60,886 nt of DNA from positions 1 through 60,886 of the forward strand of contig DVJE01000026.1 in NCBI GenBank assembly GCA_018716975.1. Reading direction: 5' to 3'. How positions within the stretch are numbered: position 1 is the stretch's first letter; every line of letters begins with the position of its first letter. This document shows positions 33,308-41,136 of this stretch, piece after piece. Source of the DNA: Candidatus Gallacutalibacter stercoravium. Lineage in GTDB: Bacteria > Bacillota > Clostridia > Oscillospirales > Acutalibacteraceae. The translations under genes were made by a program, and so were the position numbers. The notes beneath the pieces are model-generated. The model was not told the DNA's origin, searched no databases, and was given only the letters and a program-made list of their open reading frames with translations.

Positions 33308-33334
33308 TCCGGGGCGGCGCGGGCCAGCCCCGGA
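33308..33334 (-). terminator. Terminator of the CrtO-like gene
   Basis: Arms TCCGGGGC and GCCCCGGA, read on the minus strand and followed by TTTTTATTTTGC, lie 20 bases after the stop at 33355. Confidence 0.85.
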
Positions 33335-33354
33335 AAAGATGCGAGATGGAACTA

Positions 33355-33879
33355 TCAGCCGTTTACCATCACTTTATTGCCGCTGAGGTTCCTGGCCTGT
33401 TCACGCAGCAGGCGTTTGCGCAAAACCTGCAAACGAAAACGGTTGTAACGCTGAATTGCAACAAAAGGCAAATTGATGATAAGCGCTAGCAAAGCGAAAA
33501 TCAACGCCACTTGAAAATTATACAACACCGGGTTGACAATAAAGGAGATAATGCAATACAAACAGCACATGCGGTGATCCCATTCGCCCCGGCAAGTTTC
33601 CATAATAAATTCATCGAGATATTCCACCGTTAGGTCGGTAAGATGTTCTTTGGAAAAACCGCCCTTGCCCACATGCTGCGGCAATAGATCCTTCCAAAGA
33701 TTTATCTTTAAATATTTGCTATACCATTTTCCGCCTTTTTCCCATTCCTTGGGCTGGAACATGGGACGCTTGGGATCCATAGAGGACTTCTTCAGCGAGA
33801 TGCAGGCTAAAAACATAGAATAATGCCATAATATCATCAAAATGGCATTTACCAACAGAATGTTCCAAAACGATTTCAT
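33355..33879 (-). CDS. CrtO-like acyltransferase family protein
   Basis: This 174-residue membrane protein resembles the glycosyl-4,4'-diaponeurosporenoate acyltransferase (CrtO) family. Hydrophobic helices lie near residues 3-28 and 100-140, and the conserved centre reads INLWKDLLPQHVGKGGFSKEHL and then DEFIMETCRGEWDH. In Staphylococcus the enzyme finishes staphyloxanthin, but no other carotenoid gene is present here. A different acyl acceptor is likely. ATG 33879 follows GAGGGG. Its own terminator follows; a MarR gene lies upstream on the same strand. Confidence 0.72.
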   Translation of the reverse strand: MKSFWNILLVNAILMILWHYSMFLACISLKKSSMDPKRPMFQPKEWEKGGKWYSKYLKINLWKDLLPQHVGKGGFSKEHLTDLTVEYLDEFIMETCRGEWDHRMCCLYCIISFIVNPVLYNFQVALIFALLALIINLPFVAIQRYNRFRLQVLRKRLLREQARNLSGNKVMVNG

Positions 33880-33945
33880 GTAATCCCCTCTCATTCAATA
33901 GACAAGATAAGCGGTTACAAAGTTAGGTAGAAATACCGCGCCGTA

Positions 33946-34410
33946 TTAAATTGCCGGGGCGAATCCTTCCATCTGGGCGGCCAACTGCCGCAGCAGCCGC
34001 TCAAAGGTAGAAAGCTCCTTTTCTGAAAAAGCGCCGAAGCACTGCTGCACATAGGCGTCGATGAGCTTTTTGGATTTTTCAAACTGTGCGCGGCCATACG
34101 CAGTGGCGAATAACCGGCTCACCCGGCTGTCGGTCTCATCGGCCCGGCGTTGTATGAGACCCGCCTTTTCCATACGGCGCACCGATACCGACATGGTGGA
34201 ATTTTCAATTTGCAGCCGCTCCGCTAACTGGCTTAGGGTGATTCCCTCTTGCGCACAAATCACGGCAAGGCACCCGTATTGCGCGGGATGAATACCCAAC
34301 TTTTTCAGGGCCTGCTGTAGCTTTTTATCTTGCATACGGCTGGCGTTGGTGACACCGGAAAAGACCGTTTGAGCCAATTCGCTCAAGCCTTGCGCTTGTT
34401 CCTTCGACAT
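33946..34410 (-). CDS. MarR-family transcriptional regulator
   Basis: This 154-residue regulator has the MarR fold: LGIHPAQYGCLAVICAQEG, then the recognition region LSQLAERLQIENSTMSVSVRRM, and a wing with ADETDSRVSRLFATAYG (DxR motif). ATG 34410 lies six bases after AGGAGGG; the frame stays open for 115 codons upstream but that part is intergenic. It precedes the CrtO-like gene by 66 bases and may control it, itself, or divergent cinA. A dyad near its start is a candidate operator. Confidence 0.9.
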   Translation of the reverse strand: MSKEQAQGLSELAQTVFSGVTNASRMQDKKLQQALKKLGIHPAQYGCLAVICAQEGITLSQLAERLQIENSTMSVSVRRMEKAGLIQRRADETDSRVSRLFATAYGRAQFEKSKKLIDAYVQQCFGAFSEKELSTFERLLRQLAAQMEGFAPAI

Positions 34411-34432
34411 ACAGCTTCCCTCCTTACCGGTA

Positions 34433-34455
34433 TTCTTTGATAGGATACCAAAGAA
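34433..34455 (-). promoter_or_regulatory. Dyad operator candidate for MarR
   Basis: Perfect 7-bp arms TTCTTTG and CAAAGAA with a 9-base spacer, 23 bases upstream of the MarR start; an additional GGTAT/ATACC pairing overlaps it. Confidence 0.55.
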
Positions 34456-34594
34456 ACTTAGCCGGCTAACCTTCTTGTCGATTGCATTGTAATGCAAGTG
34501 GGCATTGTATTTGTTAATAAACTGTGAATGTTTATATAAAAAACTAGCTTTCAGCGTTTTGTAAAATTCCAGCCAGCCTAAGTTGAGAATCTCA

Positions 34595-34623
34595 TTGAAA
34601 TTTACAGTGGGTTGTGCTAGGCT
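34595..34623 (+). promoter_or_regulatory. Possible cinA promoter
   Basis: TTGAAA (34595-34600), 17 bases, TAGGCT (34618-34623) with extended TG. The intergenic region between MarR and cinA shows nothing else. Confidence 0.5.
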
Positions 34624-34733
34624 AAAACAGTGTGGTGATACGTCTTGCTTAGCATGCCCAGATAGCGCCCGCTCTTTCGCGCAAGGAGCAAGAACGGCGC
34701 TCCAGTGTGGGCGGGTGAGAAAGGATGAAAAAT

Positions 34734-36020
34734 ATGGAACAGGCAACAGATACATCGATTCGATCCATAAAGGCGGAGATACTCTGTGTGGGCACAGAGT
34801 TGCTGCTGGGAGATATTGTTAATACCAATGCGGCCTTCATTGCCCGGGAGCTGGCCCGTATTGGCGTAAATGTTTATCATCAGTCGGTGGTGGGGGATAA
34901 CCCCGGCCGCTTAAAAGAGGCCCTGAGCGCCGCGCTGGAACGCTGCGATTTGGTAGTGACCACCGGCGGCCTGGGCCCGACCTATGACGATTTGACCAAA
35001 GAAACCGTGGCCCAGCTGTTTGGGCTGCCCATGGAACGAAACGAGGAGTCTTTATCCTCCATTCAGGCTTTTTTTGATAAAGTGGGCCGCCCCATGACGG
35101 AAAATAACAAAAAGCAGGCTCTGCTGCCCAAAGGCGCCTATCCGCTGCAAAACCGCAACGGCACGGCGCCGGGGGTTATTGTGCGCCAACAGGATACCGG
35201 CAAAATGGTGGTTATGTTGCCCGGCCCGCCCCGGGAGATGCAGCCCATGTTTACCCAGCAGGTAACCCCCTATCTGCTCAAGCTGACCCATTCCACCCTG
35301 GTCTCCCGCACTATACACATTTTTGGCATGGGGGAATCTCAAGTAGAGGCCACGCTGCGGCCTTTGATGGAAGCGTCGCGCAACCCCACGGTGGCGCCCT
35401 ACGCAAAAGAAGGGGAGGTTCAGCTGCGGGTAACCGCCGGCGCCGCCACGCAAGAGCAGGCCAGAGCGCTGATCGACCCGGTGGTAAAGCGCATTTGCGA
35501 TACCTTAGGGGATGTGGTTTACGGCGTGGATGTGGGCACCTTGCAAGGGGCGGTGGTGCAGGCCTATGCCGCCAAAGGAATAAAACTGGCTACGGCAGAA
35601 AGCTGCACCGGCGGGCTTGTTAGCAAGCGCATTACGGAAATTGCAGGCTCCTCGGCGGTTTTTGATTGCGGCGTTTGCTCTTATGCCAACGAGATCAAAC
35701 ACAAGGTGCTGGGCGTGCAGCAAGAAACCTTAGAGCGCTACGGTGCAGTGTCGGAGCAGACGGCGTTAGAAATGGCCCGAGGTGTGCGGAAGCTTGCCGG
35801 AGCTCAGGTGGGGGTATCCACCACCGGCATTGCCGGGCCGGGCGGCGGCAGCGCAGAAAAGCCGGTGGGCCTGGTTTATGTGGCGGCCGACTGGGGCGAG
35901 GGCAGCCAGGTATTGCAGTTGCACCTGAGCCGCAACTACCCCGACGAGCGGGAGCTTATCCGTCATTTGGCAGCTTCTCACGCGCTGCATCTGGCGTTGC
36001 GGGCGGCCGACCATTTTTAA
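34734..36020 (+). CDS. cinA: CinA-family protein (competence/damage-inducible, NMN amidohydrolase-like)
   Basis: This 428-residue, two-domain protein has an N-terminal MoCF-like domain, AEILCVGTELLLGDIVNTNA near residue 14 and VTTGGLGPTYDDLTKE near 72. The C-terminal CinA/PncC domain carries LATAESCTGGLVSKRIT near 283 and the STTGIAGPGGG loop near 365. The C-terminal half deamidates nicotinamide mononucleotide; the N-terminal half has ADP-ribose pyrophosphatase activity in some homologues. ATG 34734 is eight bases after AGAAAGGA. In many Firmicutes it precedes recA, which is not here. Confidence 0.95.
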   Translation: MEQATDTSIRSIKAEILCVGTELLLGDIVNTNAAFIARELARIGVNVYHQSVVGDNPGRLKEALSAALERCDLVVTTGGLGPTYDDLTKETVAQLFGLPMERNEESLSSIQAFFDKVGRPMTENNKKQALLPKGAYPLQNRNGTAPGVIVRQQDTGKMVVMLPGPPREMQPMFTQQVTPYLLKLTHSTLVSRTIHIFGMGESQVEATLRPLMEASRNPTVAPYAKEGEVQLRVTAGAATQEQARALIDPVVKRICDTLGDVVYGVDVGTLQGAVVQAYAAKGIKLATAESCTGGLVSKRITEIAGSSAVFDCGVCSYANEIKHKVLGVQQETLERYGAVSEQTALEMARGVRKLAGAQVGVSTTGIAGPGGGSAEKPVGLVYVAADWGEGSQVLQLHLSRNYPDERELIRHLAASHALHLALRAADHF

Positions 36021-36074
36021 AATATATTCAACCGGGCGGATATTTGGAAAAAGACAAAATGATTTACTTGGCCG

Positions 36075-36101
36075 GGCGGGTCCTATGGGCCCGCCTTTGT
36101 T
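36075..36101 (+). terminator. cinA terminator
   Basis: Arms GGCGGGTCC and GGGCCCGCC around TAT, followed by TTTGTT, 55 bases after cinA. Confidence 0.8.
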
Positions 36102-36184
36102 ATGTTATATATGGATCATATGGGTCCAAGACAAACTTTATTAGGGATTCTACTAGAATTCCCCGTAGATTCGGCCGGTTTCTA

Positions 36185-36213
36185 TTGTTTGCCCCGCCGA
36201 TTTATGTTACACT
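36185..36213 (+). promoter_or_regulatory. malQ-glgP promoter
   Basis: TTGTTT (36185-36190), 17 bases, TACACT (36208-36213) with extended TG, leaving a leader of about 85 bases. Confidence 0.6.
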
Positions 36214-36305
36214 GGAGAAAATGAAAAATATTGATAAGGTGCTATAGTTTTAAAGACGATTCTTAGATAATTTCGGTTGGAATAACTGAGAAAGAAGGGG
36301 TGACT

Positions 36306-37829
36306 ATGCCGCGCAGTGCCGGCGTTTTGATGCACATTACTTCGTTGCCTTCTCCTTGGGGGGCGGGCACTCTGGGGGAGGAGGCCTTCCGCTTTGTGGA
36401 TTTTTTGCAGGCGGCGGGGCAAACCTGGTGGCAGATTTTGCCTGTGGGTCCCACGGGATACGGCGCTTCGCCATATCAATCCTACTCCGCCTTTGCGGGC
36501 AATCCGTATCTGATTGATCCCGGCCTGCTGTGCCAAGAGGGCTTGTTGACGCCTGACGAGCCGGCAGAAGTGGATTGGGGAAAAGACGCCGCTTTGGTGG
36601 ATTTTGATAAATTGGAGCAGGGGCGCATGAAGCTATTGCGCTTGGCCTGGGGCCGTGCACGTCAAAATCACAAAATTGTGACGGCGATAGAAGCGTTTTG
36701 CCAAAACGAAAAAGATTGGTTGGAAGATTACGCCCTGTTTATGGCGCTGAAAGGCCGGTTTGGCGGCGCACCCTGGCACGAGTGGCCCGACGAACCGTTG
36801 CGCCTGCATAAGAAAAAGGCATTGCAAGCGTGTAAAGCTCAGTTGGAAGAGGAAACCGGCTTTTGGAAGTTTACGCAATTTATGTTCTTCCGGCAGTGGA
36901 AGGCGCTTAAACAATACGCCAACAGCCGCGGCGTGCGCCTACTGGGGGATATGCCCATCTATGTGGCGGCCGACAGCGCCGACGCCTGGTCGCGCCCCGA
37001 GTTGTTTTGGTTGGATAGGCAGCGCCGGCCGGTGTGCGTGGCGGGATGCCCGCCGGATTACTTTTCAGAAACCGGCCAGCTGTGGGGCAACCCGCTGTAT
37101 GATTGGACCCAGCTGAAAAAGACGGGCTATGCTTGGTGGGTTGCCCGAATGAAAAGCGCTGCTGCTTTGTTTGATATGACCCGCATCGATCACTTTCGGG
37201 GCTTTGAAAGCTATTATGCGGTGCCCTACGGCGAAAAAACCGCCGTTAACGGCAGTTGGAAAAAGGGGCCCGGGATGGATCTATTTCGCGCCTTGCGCCG
37301 GCAGGCCCTCAGCCCCATTGTGGCGGAGGATTTGGGCGATATTACGCCGGCGGTGCGTAAGCTGCTGAAAAAAACCGGCTATCCGGGTATGAAGGTGCTT
37401 TGCTTCGCTTTTGGTTCGGGCAGCGGCAACGATTACCTGCCTCACAACCATATTCCCAACTGCGTGGTATACACGGGCACTCATGACAACAATACCATAG
37501 AAGGGTGGCTGGCCGAAGCAGCGCCCCAAGAAAGGGCTTATGCTGTGCGGTACTGCCGCCTGAACCGGCGGGAAGGCTATGCCTGGGGCATGATACGCAC
37601 CGCTTATCAGAGCGTTGCCCAGCTGGCCATAGCGCCTATGCAGGATATTTTGGGCCTGGGGCAGCAGGCGCGGATGAATGTTCCCTCCACTTTAGGCGGG
37701 AATAACTGGCGCTGGCGTATGCTACCCGGCGCGGCTACACCGGCATTGGCGGCAAAGCTGCGCACTTTGTGTGAAACTTATGGCCGGTGCCCGGAACCAC
37801 CTGTGAAGGAGGAAGAGCAGGATGATTGA
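36306..37829 (+). CDS. malQ: 4-alpha-glucanotransferase (GH77)
   Basis: This 507-residue amylomaltase transfers glucan segments between maltodextrins in the cytosol. GH77 hallmarks are RSAGVLMHITSLPSPWG at the start, WWQILPVGPTGYGASPYQ near residue 43, MTRIDHFRGF near 293 with the nucleophile Asp region, PIVAEDLGDITPAV near 337 with the acid Glu, and YTGTHDNNTIEGW near 389. ATG 36306 is six bases after AGAAGGGG; a GTG two codons upstream overlaps that site. It overlaps glgP by eight bases. Confidence 0.96.
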   Translation: MPRSAGVLMHITSLPSPWGAGTLGEEAFRFVDFLQAAGQTWWQILPVGPTGYGASPYQSYSAFAGNPYLIDPGLLCQEGLLTPDEPAEVDWGKDAALVDFDKLEQGRMKLLRLAWGRARQNHKIVTAIEAFCQNEKDWLEDYALFMALKGRFGGAPWHEWPDEPLRLHKKKALQACKAQLEEETGFWKFTQFMFFRQWKALKQYANSRGVRLLGDMPIYVAADSADAWSRPELFWLDRQRRPVCVAGCPPDYFSETGQLWGNPLYDWTQLKKTGYAWWVARMKSAAALFDMTRIDHFRGFESYYAVPYGEKTAVNGSWKKGPGMDLFRALRRQALSPIVAEDLGDITPAVRKLLKKTGYPGMKVLCFAFGSGSGNDYLPHNHIPNCVVYTGTHDNNTIEGWLAEAAPQERAYAVRYCRLNRREGYAWGMIRTAYQSVAQLAIAPMQDILGLGQQARMNVPSTLGGNNWRWRMLPGAATPALAAKLRTLCETYGRCPEPPVKEEEQDD

Positions 37830-40185
37830 TGCTGAAAAACGCCAGACCTATAGCGCCGCCCTTACAATGGCGGCAAGCGCCTTATATGCCCGCCCATTGG
37901 AGGAGCTTACCCCTGGGCAGCTTCACCAAGCGGTGGGCCGGGCGGTAACCGCCTGCTTGGCTCCGATGTGGGAGCAAAGCAGAAAAGCGCACAACGCTGC
38001 GCGGCGGGCCTACTATTTTTCTGCAGAATATTTAATGGGGCGCTTGGTGTTTAACAACTTATATAACCTGGGGCTGCTGGAAGAAACCGAGCAGCTGTTG
38101 CAGCGCCATCACACCAGTTTGCGTGAATTGGAAGATATAGAGGATGCCGCCTTGGGCAACGGCGGCTTGGGCCGCCTGGCCGCTTGCTTTTTGGATTCTG
38201 CCGCCACCCACGGCGTGCCGATGGACGGCTATGGGCTTCTTTATGAAGATGGCCTATTCCGCCAGAAAATTGAAAACGGCTTTCAAACCGAAGAGGCCGA
38301 TAATTGGCGGCAAGGGGGCGAGCCCTGGTGCCTGCGCCGGGAAGACCAAGCGGTTACGGTGAGCTTTGCTAGCCAGCAGGTGCGGGCTGTGCCCTATGAT
38401 ATGGCGGTCACCGGTTACCATACCGATCATGTGTGCACCCTGCGCCTATGGAAAGCCGAGCCTATGCAGGAGTTTGATTTTGCCAGCTTTAACCGTTGGG
38501 AATATGAGCAGGCGGTGCGGGAAAAAAACCAGGCCGAAGCCATCACCCGCGTGCTGTACCCCAACGACGACGCCCAGCCGGGCAAGCAGCTGCGCTTAAA
38601 GCAGCAATATCTGCTGGTAAGCGCTTCGCTGCAAGATATGCTGCGCCGCTACCGCGCCGCCCACCCGGAGGATGAAAAATATACCGGCTTGGCGGCGTCT
38701 TGCGCTGTGCAGCTAAACGATACCCACCCCGTAACCGCCATCCCGGAGCTGGTGCGCCTATTGGAACAGGAAGGCCTTTGTTTTGATGAAGCTTTTGCCA
38801 TTGCGCGGGAATTGTTCCATTATACCAACCACACCATCATGGCCGAAGCGCTAGAGCAGTGGGGCATTGACTTATTTAAGGGGGAATTACCCGGCGTGTA
38901 TCGGGTTATCGCCCGCATTAATATGCGCTTGGCGCAAGAGCTCAAAGCGCAAGGCCTTAACCGGCCCGCCATCGCCCAGCGGGCGATTTTGTCCGGCGGC
39001 AACATCCACATGGCGCGGCTGGCTTGCTTTGCCTGCCGGCGCATCAACGGTGTGGCAAAGATCCATACCGAAATCCTCAAAAAAGACGTGCTGCACGGGT
39101 GGTATGAGCTGTACCCTGAGAAATTTCAGAATAAGACCAACGGCGTTACCCAACGGCGGTGGTTGGGGCTGTGCAACCCGGAGCTAGCCGGTCTTATTAC
39201 CGAGCGTATCGGCGACGGCTGGCTGACTGATCTCACCCAGCTGCGCCGCTTGGCGCCGGAGCTGGATGACAGCGCGGTGTCTGCCTTTAACACCGTCAAG
39301 CAGGAAAAAAAGAACCAGCTGTGCGCTTATTTGCGGCGTGCATATGGGGTGGAAATTGACCCGAGTTTTGTATTTGATGTGCAGATTAAACGGTTGCATG
39401 AATACAAGCGCCAACTGCTTAACGCCTTTTCTATCCTGGCCATTTATGATCGGCTGAAACGGGGCGAAATAAAAGATTGGCACCCCACAGCCTTTTTGTT
39501 TGGGGCCAAGGCGTTCCCCAGTTATGCCCGGGCAAAGGCGATTATCAAATATATCAATGAGCTGGCGGCCATGATAGACGCCGACGAATCTATGAAGGGC
39601 CTTCTAAAGGTATACTTCATCCCCAACTATAATTGCTCTTTGGCCGAGCGCATCGTGCCCAGCGCCGATATTTCTGAACAGATTTCCACCGCAGGCACCG
39701 AGGCCAGCGGCACCGGCAACATGAAGTTGATGCTCAACGGCGCCGTTACCCTAGGCACCTACGATGGCGCCAATATTGAAATTGTGGAGCAGGCCGGAGC
39801 AGAAAACAATTACATCTTTGGCGCACGGGTGGAAGAGCTCAACCGGATCCGCCCAAGTTATGACCCAAACGAATATTACCGAAAAGATCCCGAGCTGCGC
39901 CGGGTGGTGGACTCCCTGGTGGACGGAACTTTCAGCGACGGCGGCAGCGGTGATTTTGCCGAGCTGCATGCTGCGTTGCTCAAGGGGGCCTCTTGGCATA
40001 AGCCCGACCATTATTTTTTACTGCGGGATTTTCATGATTACGTAGAAACTAAGCAGAGGGCGATCGCCGACTACGGCGATCGGTTGGCCTTTGGCCGCAA
40101 GTGCCTGTGCAATACCGCCGCTGCCGGGCCTTTTAGCAGCGATAGAACAATTGCCCAATATGCCGCTGAGCTGTGGGAGCTGTAA
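37822..40185 (+). CDS. glgP: Glycogen/maltodextrin phosphorylase (GT35)
   Basis: This 787-residue PLP enzyme releases glucose-1-phosphate from alpha-1,4 glucans. It has the N-terminal YFSAEYLMGR near residue 55, EDAALGNGGLGRLAACF, LSGGNIHMARLA with the substrate loop, and the PLP-lysine motif GTEASGTGNMKLMLNGAV near residue 625. It opens with a short N-terminus typical of bacterial forms. The overlap with malQ shows a joint glucan-degradation operon; no glycogen synthesis genes are in the window. Confidence 0.96.
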   Translation: MIDAEKRQTYSAALTMAASALYARPLEELTPGQLHQAVGRAVTACLAPMWEQSRKAHNAARRAYYFSAEYLMGRLVFNNLYNLGLLEETEQLLQRHHTSLRELEDIEDAALGNGGLGRLAACFLDSAATHGVPMDGYGLLYEDGLFRQKIENGFQTEEADNWRQGGEPWCLRREDQAVTVSFASQQVRAVPYDMAVTGYHTDHVCTLRLWKAEPMQEFDFASFNRWEYEQAVREKNQAEAITRVLYPNDDAQPGKQLRLKQQYLLVSASLQDMLRRYRAAHPEDEKYTGLAASCAVQLNDTHPVTAIPELVRLLEQEGLCFDEAFAIARELFHYTNHTIMAEALEQWGIDLFKGELPGVYRVIARINMRLAQELKAQGLNRPAIAQRAILSGGNIHMARLACFACRRINGVAKIHTEILKKDVLHGWYELYPEKFQNKTNGVTQRRWLGLCNPELAGLITERIGDGWLTDLTQLRRLAPELDDSAVSAFNTVKQEKKNQLCAYLRRAYGVEIDPSFVFDVQIKRLHEYKRQLLNAFSILAIYDRLKRGEIKDWHPTAFLFGAKAFPSYARAKAIIKYINELAAMIDADESMKGLLKVYFIPNYNCSLAERIVPSADISEQISTAGTEASGTGNMKLMLNGAVTLGTYDGANIEIVEQAGAENNYIFGARVEELNRIRPSYDPNEYYRKDPELRRVVDSLVDGTFSDGGSGDFAELHAALLKGASWHKPDHYFLLRDFHDYVETKQRAIADYGDRLAFGRKCLCNTAAAGPFSSDRTIAQYAAELWEL

Positions 40186-40278
40186 AAATCTTTTGCTTCA
40201 TTTAGCTCTTTGTTTATACCGGCGCGCTGGCGGGCGTTTATTACAAAGCCTTACCGCCGCTTATATTCCATCATTTGG

Positions 40279-40312
40279 CCCCGCAACGTTGCAAAACGTT
40301 GCGGGGTCGTTT
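40279..40312 (+). terminator. malQ-glgP terminator
   Basis: A 12-bp stem (CCCCGCAACGTT / AACGTTGCGGGG) with a GCAA loop is followed by TCGTTTG, about 95 bases after glgP. Confidence 0.75.
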
Positions 40313-40413
40313 GATTATTGGTTGGTTGCATAAACGGCTTTCAAGATTCTTTATTCTGTAGGCAATAAAGCAATGTGGGGCATATTGCCGAAGCATCCGT
40401 TAAATTAGGGAAA

Positions 40414-40440
40414 GAACAAACATTTCGCAAATATTTGTTC
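40414..40440 (+). promoter_or_regulatory. 27-bp palindrome upstream of a strong promoter
   Basis: Arms GAACAAACATTT and AAATATTTGTTC (11 of 12 pairing) flank a CGC centre, nine bases upstream of the -35 of the next gene. Its position suggests an activator or repressor site; the protein that binds it is unknown. Confidence 0.6.
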
Positions 40441-40448
40441 GAAAACGC

Positions 40449-40477
40449 TTGCAAAACGCAAAAAAAGTTATTATAAT
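40449..40477 (+). promoter_or_regulatory. Promoter of the small membrane protein gene
   Basis: TTGCAA (40449-40454), 17 bases, TATAAT (40472-40477), about 65 bases before the ATG. Confidence 0.8.
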
Positions 40478-40543
40478 AAGAACATACGATCTACAAACAT
40501 TTATTCTGGATTTACAGTTTAAGAAGAACGGAGCTGTTATGCC

Positions 40544-40924
40544 ATGACGATCGCCACGCTATTCCCCTTCTTGCTTGGGTCGCTTATTTTATTGTATAGT
40601 GCTTCGCTGGCCTGCAAATACCGGCCCCACGGCTTGCTGCCGGTTGCCACGCTATGCCTTTGTTTGTTTTGCGGATTGGTGGCCTTGCTGAGCGCTCATC
40701 CCTCTACGCCCTTAGTTGGAGCGGCAGAGGTTGCCTTGCCTACCATGGTGTTGGTGTGTTGCCGTCAAGAGCTGCGCGCTGCATACTTTGCCCGCAAGGC
40801 AGATGCACGCAGGCGCGGCCGGGTGGTGCATCTGCCTCGCCGACGGGAAAAAGAGGAACAATCCGGTTTGGCTCATATGCCCCGGGAATCCCGCGCCGGG
40901 AACGAGAGACGCGCTTGCTCCTGA
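40544..40924 (+). CDS. Small membrane protein of unknown function
   Basis: This 126-residue protein was not recognised. Hydrophobic segments at about residues 4-24, 32-50 and 56-74 suggest three membrane helices. A strongly basic cytosolic tail rich in Arg follows (ADARRRGRVVHLPRRREKEE near residue 85). ATG 40544 has CGGAG ten bases upstream. The gene is monocistronic between its own promoter and a very strong terminator-type hairpin; other frames in the same stretch are open, so the coding call rests mainly on the promoter and the helix pattern. Confidence 0.55.
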   Translation: MTIATLFPFLLGSLILLYSASLACKYRPHGLLPVATLCLCLFCGLVALLSAHPSTPLVGAAEVALPTMVLVCCRQELRAAYFARKADARRRGRVVHLPRRREKEEQSGLAHMPRESRAGNERRACS

Positions 40925-41044
40925 CCAGCGACTGTCTACGCTGTCTCCGCTGCTCCGTACAAGAGGCAAGAACTCTTGGTGTCAATCCATTGCCTTCTCA
41001 TTTATTTCCTCTTTTTTGCGGATCCATTTATAGGAGCCGCAGTA

Positions 41045-41093
41045 AAACAGGCAGCGCCCGCGCAACACAATGATGCGCGGGCGCTGCCTGTTT
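41045..41093. terminator. Bidirectional terminator with 19-bp perfect stem
   Basis: Arms at 41045-41063 and 41075-41093 pair perfectly (AAACAGGCAGCGC... with its complement) across an 11-base loop. It is shared by the small membrane protein gene and the convergent surface protein gene. Confidence 0.9.
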
Positions 41094-41136
41094 GCTGTGT
41101 GTAGGTGCTTTTGCTGGAGTGAGCCGGTGCAAATGG

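Noticed and set aside
33946-34755. 269-codon version of the second MarR gene
   Set aside because: The first 115 codons are intergenic DNA with a dyad; the strong AGGAGGG site and family length fit the start at 34410.
40414-40440. Palindrome as a LexA/SOS box
   Set aside because: Firmicute LexA boxes have GAAC and GTTC four bases apart; here the GAAC/GTTC ends are 19 bases apart.
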